From positions 489,035 to 553,034 of the forward strand of contig NMRB01000029.1 of assembly GCA_002633025.1 (NCBI GenBank): a stretch of DNA of 64,000 nucleotides, read 5' to 3'. Each line of letters begins with the position of its first letter. Position 1 is the stretch's first letter. This document shows positions 35,111 through 45,809 of this stretch, piece by piece. A program made the position numbers and the translations under genes. The notes under the pieces are model-generated. The model worked only from the letters and a program-made list of their open reading frames with translations, was not told the origin of the DNA and searched no databases. This DNA comes from Notospermus geniculatus. Lineage: Eukaryota > Nemertea > Pilidiophora > Heteronemertea > Lineidae.

Positions 35111-35670
35111 TTACAAAGTGTAAAATCACTCTCAAAGTGTTCAGGTTTGAAAGTGGCATGCTTCCATGTGAAATAATCTGATTGATGAATCGACTGTTAC
35201 CAACACACAACATAGTCACACTCGCAGCAGATTCCCGGAGGGGTCTGATTCCCCTCGAATCGGACAGCTAACGCCATCTATTAGTGATAGCTTGAGGATC
35301 GCATCAACTGATAAGGAGTTTCAGAGCGCGGAAAAAACAAGCCGGTAGCGGTTTGAAACTGCGGCAGGAGTTTACATGTAGTTGCAGACAACTTTCTCTA
35401 CTTGTTTTTGAACAAAAACACGAATCGACGGCTAGGGTAGCTCTCGTGAGTTGGCTATGACTGGAACTGGAAGCTTATAGATCCCTCATGAAGGGTCACG
35501 TCACCATGAGGCCGATTTTAGGTTAATATGCGGACCATGCCCCATTGTCGACAATACAGCTTGCCATATTACAATTTTAGTTTTTCCTATGTATAGCCTG
35601 CTAGCGTAAATAAAACTAGCAACTGACTTTTCAAACTGAATAACAACACCTTCATTGTTTTGATGGATGC

Positions 35671-35678
35671 TATAAATA
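35671..35678 (+). promoter_or_regulatory. R3 TATA-like box
   Basis: TATAAATA, 169 bp before the internal start at 35840. The second box is degenerate (ATAATTAAATGG). Confidence 0.5.
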
Positions 35679-35806
35679 AAACATGCAATAGGGGCCTACA
35701 CGTGTAGGCTATAATTAAATGGAACAGTGCATTGGTATATGCCTGTGGAGGAACACTGTCTTGAAGCACTTGGAACAATCCAAGTGTCAGGCTTAATTTT
35801 ACGTAC

Positions 35807-36859
35807 ATGTATTCAGGAAGACGGATTCTAAACCAAAGGATGAGCAACCGACGTGATAATGGAGGTGAAAGCATTTTCTCTTTGCCGACATCTTCTTTGC
35901 TGTTGTCAGCATCAACAGGCAGTTTAATCGACAACGGAGACGTATTTGCTGAACTAACTAACGCCATTTCCAAATATGTATTCCCAGTTCTTGTAGCCTG
36001 TGGATTCCTTAACAATGTTCTCATCCTCATTGTCATGTCCCGAAAGAGGTACAAGGCAATCGTCAGCTGCTTTTACCTGAGGTCACTGGCGGTGTTTGAT
36101 ATCCTAAACATGATTTGGTTCACGCAAATTTATATTCATGGTGTTATGTCTGCCGGGGCAGCTGCTATCGGTGACGTATTCTGTGCAGGATCATTTGCTT
36201 TGGGTTACTTTGCAACAAATGCGTCAAACTGGACGACGGTACTGATGACGTATACACGTCTTATTGCTGTTGTATTTCCGCTGAAAGTAGGCATATGGTG
36301 CACGCGTAAAGCAGCACGTGTATACATGACAACAAGCATTCTATTTTTTGCGATCATATCCTGCAGCCAGAATGGTCTCTGGGTACGGGCTGGTGGATCG
36401 GATCCTTCTTTTTATTGTTACTTGAAAGTCTCAGTTCAGACTGCAAATATCTATGCCCGGGTCCATTCAATCATCTCACAGATTATTCCTTGTCTTTTGA
36501 TTTTGATCTTCAACTGTGGGATATTCCTTAAGCTGCGCATTCACGGAACCAGGTTGAAAGACAAAGCGTCCAAGGAAGAACAGATGGCCAAGACGATGGT
36601 AATGGTGGCATCGGTCGTTTTCTTGGTTCTCATGTCTCCATATGTTCTTGTCACTTACATCCTAGACTATGGCTTATACACTGATTCTGAATCAAGAACT
36701 CTCTACGAAATCAATCTCGCCATTTTTTCTCATGCTGTTGCAAACATTTTCTATGGCGCGAATAGTGTCGTGAATTTTTTTATTTACTGTCTATGTTGCA
36801 AGAAATTCAGACAGGAGTTTGTCGCAATATTTTGGTGTGGGAGAAAATTGTCAGAATAG
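35807..36859 (+). CDS. R3: intronless GPCR, altered start region
   Basis: Open to TAG at 36859. The usual start (ACAAATG) is deleted. Either an upstream ATG at 35807 is used, adding MYSGRRILNQR (350 aa), or the ATG at 35840 (339 aa), which matches the MSNR of the other copies and is my preference. The N-terminus diverges (RRDNGGESIFSLPTSSLLLS). Loop 1 is TQIYIHG, loop 2 QNGLWVRAGGSDPSFYCYLK, helix 5 starts IISQIIP, helix 6 is LMSP and loop 3 is YTDSESRTLYEIN. The tail ends KLSE. TYTR and NFFIY are as in the family. This is the first copy with the IN-AIFSHAV type of helix 7 entry. Confidence 0.87.
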   Translation: MYSGRRILNQRMSNRRDNGGESIFSLPTSSLLLSASTGSLIDNGDVFAELTNAISKYVFPVLVACGFLNNVLILIVMSRKRYKAIVSCFYLRSLAVFDILNMIWFTQIYIHGVMSAGAAAIGDVFCAGSFALGYFATNASNWTTVLMTYTRLIAVVFPLKVGIWCTRKAARVYMTTSILFFAIISCSQNGLWVRAGGSDPSFYCYLKVSVQTANIYARVHSIISQIIPCLLILIFNCGIFLKLRIHGTRLKDKASKEEQMAKTMVMVASVVFLVLMSPYVLVTYILDYGLYTDSESRTLYEINLAIFSHAVANIFYGANSVVNFFIYCLCCKKFRQEFVAIFWCGRKLSE

Positions 36860-37140
36860 ATGTCCGTCATGTACCATTCAAATCATCTTTTAATCGATAT
36901 GAGCGCAATACAAACGTCAATGGAACGAGTCAATGGGAACGCTAGCTCAACACCGAAACAGGGTCCTAATACAATGGGCGCCTTTTGTGTGGGAGATTGA
37001 TCAGGACCGGGATTAGTGTCGGTCACCCAGCCGCTGCTTCGAATCTGGGGATCGAACAAACGTCTGGGATCAAACTGCGAAATCACTGTTTGGATGCTTA
37101 CCAAGATCCTGGTACGCTCGCTGATTGGGTAACGAACGCA

Positions 37141-37315
37141 GAGTAAAGGCGGTGACAGACTGGCGCGTAAGCAACGCGTCTGGAAGCGTTCAACCAATCT
37201 GGGAGGTGGTAACACGGACCGAAACACCCCGCGAAACACCTACCGAAGAATCTGATTGGCGGAACGCCTGCAGGACGCGCTGCGTACGCGCCAGTCTGTC
37301 ACCGGCTTTACACTC
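37141..37315. mobile_element. foldback MITE
   Basis: Ends GAGTAAAGGCGGTGACAGAC / GTCTGTCACCGGCTTTACAC, continuing TGGCGCGTA / TACGCGCCA. Confidence 0.85.
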
Positions 37316-37664
37316 ACAGAACCATCCGCAAATTCATTCATCCAAATAAATGCTGATTGGTCATTTTCTTGGTCACATGATGTAAACATGGCGACCAAAC
37401 ACAAAAATGACTGAGACTGATAGCTACCAGCAACAGCCAGTAGTGATCAGGAATGAAGTGTTTTTATCAGACATTTCGACGTGTTCGGTGTTTTATTGGT
37501 GTGATCATGCACGGTGACCATTTTAAAGCTAACCATACCATGCCATTGGATCTAGCCTTCTTAGTAGGTACATGTAGCTCAGGAGAGAGCAGGCGTAAAA
37601 AGAGAGACTGAGTTGAGTGAGTGAGTCTGACCCGAAATTCGCAGTTGCGCGAGACTACCATCGA

Positions 37665-37794
37665 CGGGGCGACCGCCACGAAACTACGATAGCACTAACA
37701 GGGCCTAACAGAGAAATTCTGTAATGGTAAAAGCCATTGCATACCTCTCTGTTAGGCACTGTTAGCGCTATCGGAGTTTCGTGGCGGCCCGCCC
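37665..37794. mobile_element. foldback MITE
   Basis: Ends GGGCGACCGCCACGAAACTA / GAGTTTCGTGGCGGCCCGCCC, continuing GATAGCACTAACAG / CTGTTAGCGCTATC. Confidence 0.85.
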
Positions 37795-38132
37795 ATGTTT
37801 GAGGCCAGACTCTGTAATGGTAATGAAAGAGTCTGTTGGCGCGGTGAACAACTAATATGGCGCCAACAATGTCAGTTTCATTTCAATAGATTTAACCACT
37901 TGTGACACCTATTGAAAAAGTCCGCTATCGTCCCCATTGACGGCTGAAGGGGTGTGATGACGCATGCGGATTGGCGCAAAAGGTGAAGGCGCGTCATCAA
38001 TAGTCGGCGCAGTTTGACGAGGGACCCAATCATAAGCCATCATTCACAGGTTTAACCGACGCCGCCGTAACGCCTTCGGATTAGCTACATGTACGTGTAA
38101 AAATTGCACATATTCATACTTGCAGCAGATTG

Positions 38133-38314
38133 CGACTTGCTTTGCAACTGGGTTGCGTTGCAACTGGGCACTCGAGCGCCGCAGTGGACTCGCTAGACGT
38201 GATTTCCACCAATGGCGAAGATGTGGTCAATTTCAGTCGGCGATCGGTCGGCGACCGGTGTCAGTTCCTTGCAATGGTATTCAATCGCAGGTAGCAGGTT
38301 GCAAAGCAAGTCGC
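38133..38314. mobile_element. MITE inserted in the receptor upstream flank
   Basis: Ends GCGACTTGCTTTGCAACTGG / CAGGTTGCAAAGCAAGTCGC. It interrupts the flank word GCAGCAGATT, which is followed by other sequence in the sister copies. Confidence 0.82.
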
Positions 38315-38730
38315 GACGCAGAAAATCAGCAGTGGATTCCTAGTTTTAGTGATACCTTGAGGATCGCATCAGCTAGAAGCAGTTTCAGAGCGCGGATAAA
38401 AACGTAACCGGTTGCAGTTTGAAACTGCGGCATGAGTTTAGTTGCAGACAACTTTCTCTAGGCCTACTTGTGTTTGAACAAAAACGCGAATCGACGGCGG
38501 GCTAGTGTAGTTCTCGTGATGTAAGCTATAACTGGAATAGGAGCAGGGAGCTTAGGCCTAAATCCCTCATGAAGGGTCACCATCAGGCCCATTTTAGGCT
38601 AATATGCGATAAGCCCCATGGACGGCAAAAAATTTGGCAGATTACAATGTTAGTTTTTCCTCTGTATTCCCATAAAGCTAGCAACCGACTTTTCAAACTG
38701 AATAACAACTTTCATTGTTTTGACGAAAGC

Positions 38731-38738
38731 TATAAATA
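38731..38738 (+). promoter_or_regulatory. R4 TATA-like box
   Basis: TATAAATA, 142 bp before the R4 ATG. The second box is lost (TAAAAATGG). Confidence 0.5.
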
Positions 38739-38872
38739 AAACATCAATACAAGTAAATGTAAAAATGGAACAGTGCATTGCTTGTAGAGGAACGCTGGTC
38801 TTCAAATCACTTGCAAGAATCCGGGAGTCAGGCTTACTTTTACTTATTCAGGAAGATAGATTCATCTGACAA

Positions 38873-39332
38873 ATGAACCAAAGGATGAGCAACCGAAGTT
38901 ATGCTGGAGATGAAAGCATTTCCTCTTTGTCGACATCTTCTTCGCTGTCGTTAGCAACAACAGGCAGTTTAATCGACAACGGAGCCGAATTTGCTGAACT
39001 AACCAACGCCGTTTCCAAATATGTATTCCCAGTTCTTGTAGCCTGTGGATTCCTTAACAATGTTCTCATCCTCATTGTCATGTCCCGAAAGAGGTAGAAG
39101 GCAATCGTCAGCTGCTTTTACCTGAGGTCACTGGCGGTGTTTGATATCCTAAACATGATTTGGTTCACCCTGACTGTTCATGGTGTTATGTCTGCCGGGG
39201 CAGCTGCTATCGGTGACGTATTCTGTGCAGCATCATTTGCTTTGGGTTACTTTGCAACAAATGCGTCAAACTGGACGACGGTACTGATGACGTATACACG
39301 TCTTATTGCTGTTGTATTTCCACTAAAAGTAA
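38873..39332 (+). pseudogene. R4: receptor with nonsense codon and 3' deletion
   Basis: Codons 1-74 are open, then AGGTAGAAG replaces AGGTACAAG (Tyr to stop at 39095). The same frame continues through helix 3 to VVFPLK. Homology then ends at about 39332 and jumps to the receptor 3' flank (GCTACAACTCTCGCGG). Helices 4-7 are missing. Loop 1 is TLTVHG and helix 3 begins CAASFALGYF. Confidence 0.92.
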
Positions 39333-39400
39333 GCTACAACTCTCGCGGCGCTCAATAATCCTTTGGTGGTGAGTGACAGCTCTTCTCAATCTTTCAACGG

Positions 39401-39702
39401 ACTATAATCGTCGCGAAGACATCCGATGGTATTTGTCGTGGTTGTGTCGAATGGAACGCACTGACCAGTCCCAGACACTGGGCCTGGTCTACCAGATCAT
39501 ACAATACATGCCTAATATCGAGAACTGAGATGAAGCGGAATAGTGGTGCAAGAAGGACGGACCCGGTGTGCCAAGGAATGTCATACAAAGAACTCAACAG
39601 CCATCATTTCTGGCTCTTTTCCTGCAAGGCAGTAATAAAAATGTCACGGGGAGGCAAGGAGCCAACATATACGAGTATCCATAAAGAATTGCCAACCACC
39701 CG
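39401..39702 (+). pseudogene. PAN exon 3 remnant after R4
   Basis: The acceptor has changed to CAACGG. Stops occur at AACTGAGAT and GAATAGTGG. The CQPS|gtatg donor region survives as CCACCCG|gtatg. No exon 4 remnant follows. Confidence 0.82.
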
Positions 39703-40425
39703 GTATGTGTTGTGTCTGTCACAACCGGGAGAGGGGGTGAGGGACGATAATTTGCCAGGCTACCAATAAGGAACTCGAATGCTTCTTCACACGATTACGT
39801 GTATTTTCTGATGTAAACGATGGAGTTGGGGTGTGGTTAGATTTAGGTCTATCCCATCGAAAAAAACAGTATTCTCCTGCAACCATAAAAAACATTATTA
39901 CCACTACGTTGAACAGGCCTATTTGTGAAACGACTAGTCTTATCATGCACATCGGAAAGAGGACCAAATTGGCGTACAACCTACCTTTTCCCGCAGGGGA
40001 CAGAGAACAAAAATAGATACTTATCTATATGTCGAATTCTCCTCGTTCGGACAGCTAACGCCGTCTATTAGTGATACCTTGAGGATCGCATCAACTGATA
40101 GAAGCAGTTTCAGAGCGGTAACCGGTTGCAGTTTGAAACTGCGGCATGAGTTTAGTTGCAGACAACTTTCTCTACTTGTGTTTGAACAAAAACGCGAATC
40201 GACGGCTAGTGTAGCTCTCGTGATGTAAGCTATAACTGGAATTGGAGCAGTAGGCTTAGGCCTAAATCCCTCATGAAGGGTCACCATCAGGCCCATTTTA
40301 GGCTAATATGCGGACGGCAATACATTTTGCCAAATTACAATGTTAGTTTTTCCTGTTTATTCCAGTAAAGCTAGCAACTGACTTTTCAAACTGAATAACA
40401 ACACTTTCAGTGTTTTGACGAAAGC

Positions 40426-40461
40426 TATGAATAAAACATCAATACAAGAAAATGTATAAAT
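40426..40461 (+). promoter_or_regulatory. R5 promoter with mutated first box
   Basis: The first box reads TATGAATA (40426). The second, TATAAAT at 40455, is intact and lies 101 bp before the R5 ATG. Confidence 0.5.
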
Positions 40462-40555
40462 AGAAGAGTGCATTTCTTGTAGAGAACACTGGTCTTGAAA
40501 TCACTTGCAAGAATCCGGGTGTCAGGCTTACTTTTATTCAGGATTCATCTGACAA

Positions 40556-41584
40556 ATGAACGAAAGGATGAGCAACCGAAGTTATGCTGGAGATGAAAGC
40601 ATTTCCTCTTTGTCGACATCTTCTTCGCTGTCGTTAGCAACAACAGGCAGTTTAATCGACAACGGAGCCGTATTTGCTGAACTATCCAACGCCGTTTCCA
40701 AATATGTATTCCCAGTTCTTGTAGCCTGTGGATTCCTTAACAATGTTCTCATCCTCATTGTCATGTCTCGAAAGAGGTACAAGGCAATCGTCAGCTGCTT
40801 TTACCTGAGGTCACTGGCGGTGTTTGATATCCTAAACATGATTTGGTTCACGCAGGTTCATATTCATGGTGTTATGTCTGCCGGGGCAGCTGCTATCGGT
40901 GACGTATTCTGTGCAGAATCATTTGCTTTGGCTTACTTTGCAACAAATGCGTCAAACTGGACGACGGTACTGATGACGTATACACGTTTTACTGCTGTCG
41001 TGTTTCCACTAAAAGTAGGCATATGGTGCACGCGTAAAGCAGCACGTATATACATGACAACAAGCATCCTAATTTTTGCCATCATATCCTGCAGCCAGTG
41101 TGGTCTCTGGGCACGGGCTGGTGGATCGGATCCTTCTTTTTATTGTTACTTAAAAGTCTCAGTTCAAACTGCAAATATCTATGCCCGGGTCCATTCAATC
41201 ATGTCACAGGTTATTCCTTGTCTTTTGATTTTGATTTTCAATTGTGGGATATTCCTTAAGCTGCGCATTCACGGAACCAGGTTGAAAGACAAAGCCTCCA
41301 AGGAAGAACAGATGGCCAAGACGATGGTAATGGTGGCCTCGGTCGTTTTCTTGGTTCTCATGTTTCCATACGTTCTTGCCACTTACATCCTAGACTATGG
41401 CTACGCAGATCCTGAACAAAATACTGCCTATGAAAAGAATCTTGCCGGTTTTTCTTATGCCGTTGCAAACATTTTCTACGCTGCAAATAGCGTCGTGAAT
41501 TTTTTTATTTACTGCCTCTGTTGCAGGAAATTCAGACAGGAGTTTGTGGCAATATTTTGGTGTGGCAGAAAATTGTCGGAATAA
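40556..41584 (+). CDS. R5: intronless GPCR (342 aa)
   Basis: Open, starting MNERMSNRSYAGDES. Distinctive positions: loop 1 TQVHIHG, helix 3 CAESFALAYF, TRFTAV instead of TRLIAV after the TYTR motif, loop 2 QCGLWARAGGSDPSFYCYLK, helix 6 exit VLATYILDYG. Its loop 3 is unlike any other copy (YADPEQNTAYEKNLAGFSYA). Helix 7 reads YAANSVVNFFIY and helix 8 CRKFRQEF. Most of the sequence between helix 1 and helix 2 is identical to the neighbouring copies. No PAN remnant follows. Confidence 0.9.
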   Translation: MNERMSNRSYAGDESISSLSTSSSLSLATTGSLIDNGAVFAELSNAVSKYVFPVLVACGFLNNVLILIVMSRKRYKAIVSCFYLRSLAVFDILNMIWFTQVHIHGVMSAGAAAIGDVFCAESFALAYFATNASNWTTVLMTYTRFTAVVFPLKVGIWCTRKAARIYMTTSILIFAIISCSQCGLWARAGGSDPSFYCYLKVSVQTANIYARVHSIMSQVIPCLLILIFNCGIFLKLRIHGTRLKDKASKEEQMAKTMVMVASVVFLVLMFPYVLATYILDYGYADPEQNTAYEKNLAGFSYAVANIFYAANSVVNFFIYCLCCRKFRQEFVAIFWCGRKLSE

Positions 41585-41755
41585 ATATACCATAATCATG
41601 TTTTTAATAAACATACATACCAGGCCGTATTCAAAAAGGGTGTTTAGCCTAATCAGCGTACAAATTCTGCATTACACAGGTTAAAGGCCTAGAAAACTAT
41701 TGGTCTGCCTTCTGAACGCTGCCTGATCTCTGGCTTTTACCCACACGATGATCAC

Positions 41756-41888
41756 ACGCGTCTATCTTTCCTGCGTCTTAGTGTTGGAGGACAAAAGAAA
41801 GTGGTGTTCAAATTCTAGACAAGCCTGCCTCATCGTTCAACATTTCCTTTTGTACTCATGGACTTAGACGCAGGATAGTTAGACGCGT
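41756..41888. mobile_element. foldback MITE at the R6 truncation point
   Basis: Ends ACGCGTCTATCTTTCCTGCG / CGCAGGATAGTTAGACGCGT. Its right end abuts the first receptor base of R6. Confidence 0.78.
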
Positions 41889-41889
41889 C

Positions 41890-42282
41890 ATGTCACAGGT
41901 TATTCCTTGTCTTTTGATTTTGATTTTCAACTGCGGGATATTCCTTAAGCTGCGCATTCACGGAGCCAGGTTGAAAGACAAAGCGTCCAAGGAAGAACAG
42001 ATGGCCAAGACGATGGTAATGGTGGCCTCGGTCGTTTTCTTGGTTCTCGTGTTTCCATACGTTCTTGTCACTTACATCCTAGACTATGGCTTATACACTG
42101 ATTCTGATTCAAAAACTCCCTACGAAAGGAATCTCGTTGTTTTTTGCCTTGCTGTTGTAAGCATTTTCTATGGCGCAAATAGCATTGTTAACTTCTTTCT
42201 TTACTGTATCTGTTGCAAGAAATTCAGACAGGAGTTTGTGACAATATTTTGGTGTGGCAGAAAATTGTCGGTATATATATAA
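41890..42282 (+). pseudogene. R6: 3' fragment of a receptor (helices 5-7)
   Basis: Receptor homology starts abruptly at MSQVIPCLLILIFN. It runs through helix 7 (NSIVNFFLYCICC) to the C-terminus, extended by two codons (LSVYI). Helices 1-4 and the promoter are absent, with a MITE immediately upstream. Loop 3 is the R1/R2 type (YTDSDSKTPYERNLVVFCLA). Confidence 0.9.
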
Positions 42283-42848
42283 ATGTACCATTTAAGGTGT
42301 GAATTGCGAATTTTCACACAGTGAGAAAAAATCGTACTACATTTCAGCCATTTGGCCAAAATGTACTATCCCTTTGCAACAACTAGCACACAACCCGTCT
42401 AAATTTTTATTCACACATTTTCTGTCTTATCCTGCACTAGTAATACTCGCAGCAGATTCCACGGCGAGGATTCTCCGCCAATCGGACAGTTAACGCCGTC
42501 TATTAGTGATACCTTCAGGATCGCATCAACTGATAGAAGCAGTTTCAGAGTGTTGATAAAAACGTAGCTGGTTGCAGTTTGAAACTGCGGCGGGAGTTTA
42601 GTTGCTAACAAACTTTCTCAACTTGTTTTTGAACAAAAACACGAATCGACGGCTAGGGTAGCTCTCGTGAAGTAAGCTACTGGAATAGGAGTTAGTAGCT
42701 TATAAATCCCTCATGAAGTGTCACTCAGGCCCATGATCGGCAATACATTTTGCCAAACTACAATGTTAGTTTTTCCTATGTACTCGCGTGAAGCTGACTT
42801 TCAAACTACCGTAAATAGCAATTACACCTTCATTGTTTTGTCGAAAGC

Positions 42849-42889
42849 TATAAATAAAACATGCAATGCAAGTAGGCCTAAATATAAAT
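42849..42889 (+). promoter_or_regulatory. R7 double TATA-like promoter
   Basis: TATAAATA at 42849 and TATAAAT at 42883, 154 and 120 bp before the ATG at 43003. Confidence 0.55.
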
Positions 42890-43002
42890 GGAGCAGTATT
42901 GGTATGCTTATAGAGAGGAACTGGTCTTGAAATCACTTGGAAGAATCCGGGTGTCAGGTTTACTTTTATTCAGGAAGATAGATTCATCTGTCAAACCAAA
43001 GG

Positions 43003-44016
43003 ATGAGCAACCGAAGTTATACTGGAGATGAAAGCATTTCCTCTTTGTCGACATCTTCTTCGCTGTCGTTAGCAACAACAGGCAGTTTAATCGACAACGG
43101 AGCCGTATTTGCTGAACTATCCAACGCCATTTCCAAATATGTATTCCCAGTTCTTGTAGCCTGTGGATTCCTTAACAATGTTCTCATCCTCATTGTCATG
43201 TCTCGAAAGAGGTACAAGGCAATCGTCAGCTGCTTTTACCTGAGGTCACTGGCGGTGTTTGATATCCTAAACATGATTTGGTTCACGCAGGTTCATATTC
43301 ATGGTGTTATGTCTGCCGGGGCAGCTGCTATCGGTGACGTATTCTGTGTAGAATCATTTGCTTTGTGTTACTTTGCAACAAATGCGTCAAACTGGACGAC
43401 GGTACTGATGACGTATACACGTTTTATTGCTGTTGTATTTCCACTAAAAGTAGGCATATGGTGCACACGTAAAGCAGCACGTATATACATGACAACAAGC
43501 ATCCTAATTTTTGCCATCATATCCTGCAGCCAGTGTGGTCTCTGGGTACGGGCTGGCGGATCGGATCCTGTTTTTTATTGTCACTTAAAAGTCTCAGTTC
43601 AAACTGCAGATATCTATGTCCGGGTCCATTCAATCATGTCAAAGATTATTCCTTGCCTTTTGATTTTGATTTTCAATTGTGGGATATTCCTTAAGCTGCG
43701 CATTCACGGAACCAGGTTGAAAGACAAAGCCTCCAAGGAAGAACAAATGGCCAAGACGATGGTAATGGTGGCCTCGGTCGTTTTCTTGGTTCTCATGTTT
43801 CCATACGTTCTGGTCACTTACATCCTGGACAATGGCTTATACGCTGATTCAAGAACTCTCTACGAAACGAATCTTTCCGTTTTTTCTCATGCTGTTGCAA
43901 ACACTTTCTATGGCGCAAATTGTGTCGTGAATTTTTTTATTTACTGTCTATGTTGCAAGAGATTCAGACAGGAGTTTGTGACAATATTTTGGTGTGGCAG
44001 AAAATTGTCAGAATAG
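43003..44016 (+). CDS. R7: intronless GPCR (337 aa), shortened start
   Basis: The usual ATG is lost (TCAAACCAAAGG), so translation must start at the internal ATG giving MSNRSYTGDES, four codons later than in most copies. Loop 1 is TQVHIHG and helix 3 CVESFALCYF. The loop 2-helix 5 block is QCGLWVRAGGSDPVFYCHLK then QTADIYVRVHSIMSKI, shared only with R10. Loop 3 is short (DNGLYADSRTLYETN). Helix 7 is YGANCVVNFFIY, with a Cys not seen elsewhere. Otherwise the family core is intact. Confidence 0.88.
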   Translation: MSNRSYTGDESISSLSTSSSLSLATTGSLIDNGAVFAELSNAISKYVFPVLVACGFLNNVLILIVMSRKRYKAIVSCFYLRSLAVFDILNMIWFTQVHIHGVMSAGAAAIGDVFCVESFALCYFATNASNWTTVLMTYTRFIAVVFPLKVGIWCTRKAARIYMTTSILIFAIISCSQCGLWVRAGGSDPVFYCHLKVSVQTADIYVRVHSIMSKIIPCLLILIFNCGIFLKLRIHGTRLKDKASKEEQMAKTMVMVASVVFLVLMFPYVLVTYILDNGLYADSRTLYETNLSVFSHAVANTFYGANCVVNFFIYCLCCKRFRQEFVTIFWCGRKLSE

Positions 44017-44176
44017 ATGTATACCATTCAAATCATCTTTTAATCGGTATTTTATTTTCCGACTTCGCCTTATCATCAGTATAGACTGTTTCCGGTCGTC
44101 TGGTTCCCGTCTACACTCTCGCGGCGCTCAATAACCCTTTGGTGGTGAGTGACAGCTCTTTTCAATCTTCCAACGG

Positions 44177-44840
44177 ACTATAATCGTTGCCACGACATCC
44201 CGAGGAATTTGTGATATGTCGACTGGAGCGCATTGATCAGGCGTAGACACTGCTTACGTCTACCATCTTGACTGAGTTCAGGTAAAGACTCGGCTTCTCC
44301 TCCCTTGACCTTCACGCAAGCAAACCACATTCCGTGTTCAACGGATTTCCCCGGTCCCAAAAATAGCAACCAATCACGGCGAAGCTTGCACCGACCCACG
44401 TGCATGACGTGTTCCTGGTAATGACGTTGACCAATAAAAATTTGATGAAATGACATCATTGGTATTTTTTCTTCCGTGAACGACGAAGAAACTAGGCTTC
44501 TGATTTGGCGCACGAGGAAATCCCAAAGCGTTGAACACGGAATCTGGCTGCTTGCTGCAGAGTGTAGGAAGAGGTTAGCCGATTTCTACACGATGCATTA
44601 TGCAGAATGGCGTCTACCATCATACAATACATGCCCAAGATCGCGAACCGAGATGAAGCGGAATTGTGGTGCAGGACGGACCCGATGTGCCAAGGAATGT
44701 CATACAAGGAACTTACAGGCATCATTTCTGTTTCTTTTACTCGATAAAAGAAACAAGAAACTCGATAAGGCAGTATAATATACCACGGCGAGCCAAGGCG
44801 CCAACATGCGAGTGTCCTTAAAGAATTGCCAACCACCCAG
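44177..44840 (+). pseudogene. PAN exon 3 remnant after R7, split by a MITE
   Basis: Exon 3 similarity begins at ACTATAATCG after a mutated acceptor (CAACGG) and is interrupted at the TACGTCTACCAT position. It resumes at about 44616 (CATACAATACATGCCC) and ends CCACCCAGTATG, where the donor G is changed. A 20-bp internal duplication (AAGAAACTCGATAAG type) is also present. Confidence 0.82.
44266..44608. mobile_element. MITE with target duplication inside the PAN remnant
   Basis: Inverted segments CATTCCGTGTTCAACGGATTTCC and GGAAATCCCAAAGCGTTGAACACGGAAT. The motif GTCTACCATC is present on both sides (about 44256 and 44609), while uninterrupted copies have it once. It is therefore a probable target-site duplication of 8-10 bp. 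Confidence 0.78.
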
Positions 44841-45290
44841 TATGTTTTGTGTCTGATACTCTGATGGACCATTTTCGCTAACGGGGTATCCGAAAAAACC
44901 TTATCTATATTCAATATTTGTGCAAAACTCGACTGGGCAGATTCTGTTCCCTTCACCGTAAAAAGTCAGAACGCGAAAAAAATTCGCGTTCTAATACGTT
45001 AGTTGTCGTGTGGGGGATTTTGGCTATGTTGCAATGTACTTATCCTCCAAACATTCATCTATAGAGTAGGTCATCTTTGTTGTTTGGAAATATTTAGGCC
45101 CCTTTTTAAGGGTTTGACAAAATGTGAACACTATTTAGAACGCCAAAGCGCCTATTCAGAACGCAAATTTGTCCCAGATTTGAGAACACCATGCAATTTT
45201 GTGTTCTGTATTTTGCTCCCTGTATTGTAATTTGCTTTTATCTGCTCAGTCTTCAAAGCTGAACTGAACTGAATGATAGTTTTTTTCCTA
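44841..45290. other. R7-R8 spacer
   Basis: Starts with PAN intron 3-like sequence. A hairpin follows (AGAACGCGAA / TTCGCGTTCT, about 44970-44993). Then comes about 250 bp with no match elsewhere in the array, rich in GAACGC / GAACAC words similar to the insert at 62989-63460. No gene. Confidence 0.45.
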
Positions 45291-45364
45291 TGTACTCGCG
45301 TAAAGCTAGCTAGCAACTGACTTTTCAAACCGAATAACAACACCTTCAATGTTTTGACGAAAGC

Positions 45365-45403
45365 TATAAATATAAAACATGCAATACAAGTAAGAATATA
45401 AAT
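45365..45403 (+). promoter_or_regulatory. R8 double TATA-like promoter
   Basis: TATAAATATAAA at 45365 and TATAAAT at 45397. The TATAAATATAAA variant is shared only with R9. Confidence 0.55.
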
Positions 45404-45506
45404 GGAGCAGTAAATTGGTATGCTTGTAGAGAGGAACTGGTCTTGGAATCACTTGCAAGAATCCGGGGGTCAGGCTTACTTTCAGGAAGATAGATTCATC
45501 TGACAA

Positions 45507-45809
45507 ATGTACCAAAGGATGAGCAACCGAAGTTATACTGGAGATGAAAGCATTTTCTCTTTGTCGACATCTTCTTCGCTGTTGTCAGCATCAACAGGCA
45601 GTTTAATCGACAACGGAGCCGTATTTGCTGAACTATCCAACGCCATTTCCAAATATCTATTCCCAGTTCTTGTAGCCTGTGGATTCCTTAACAATGTTCT
45701 CATCCTCATTGTCATGTCTCGAAAGAGGTACAAGGCAATCGTCAGCTGCTTTTACCTGAGGTCACTGGCGGTGTTTGATATCCTAAACATGATTTGGTTC
45801 ACGCAGATT
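45507..45809 (+). CDS. R8: receptor N-terminal part, cut by assembly gap
   Basis: Codons 1-101, open from MYQRMSNRSYTGDESIFSL through helix 2 to TQI, then 532 N. Sequence after the gap (46342) is not receptor, so either the gap hides about 730 bp of receptor compressed into 532 N of unknown true length, or the copy is truncated. Helix 1 has KYLFPVL (Phe/Val variants elsewhere). The closest relative over this part is R9. Confidence 0.85.

Larger units (their letters stand above)
36860..38700. other. R3-R4 spacer with three MITEs
   Basis: The PAN remnant is absent here. The stretch holds foldbacks at 37141-37315, 37665-37794 and 38133-38314. Further words (TTTGACGAGGGACCCAATCA, about 38017) recur near 58627. 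The usual receptor-upstream sequence resumes at about 38340. No gene seen. Confidence 0.55.
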
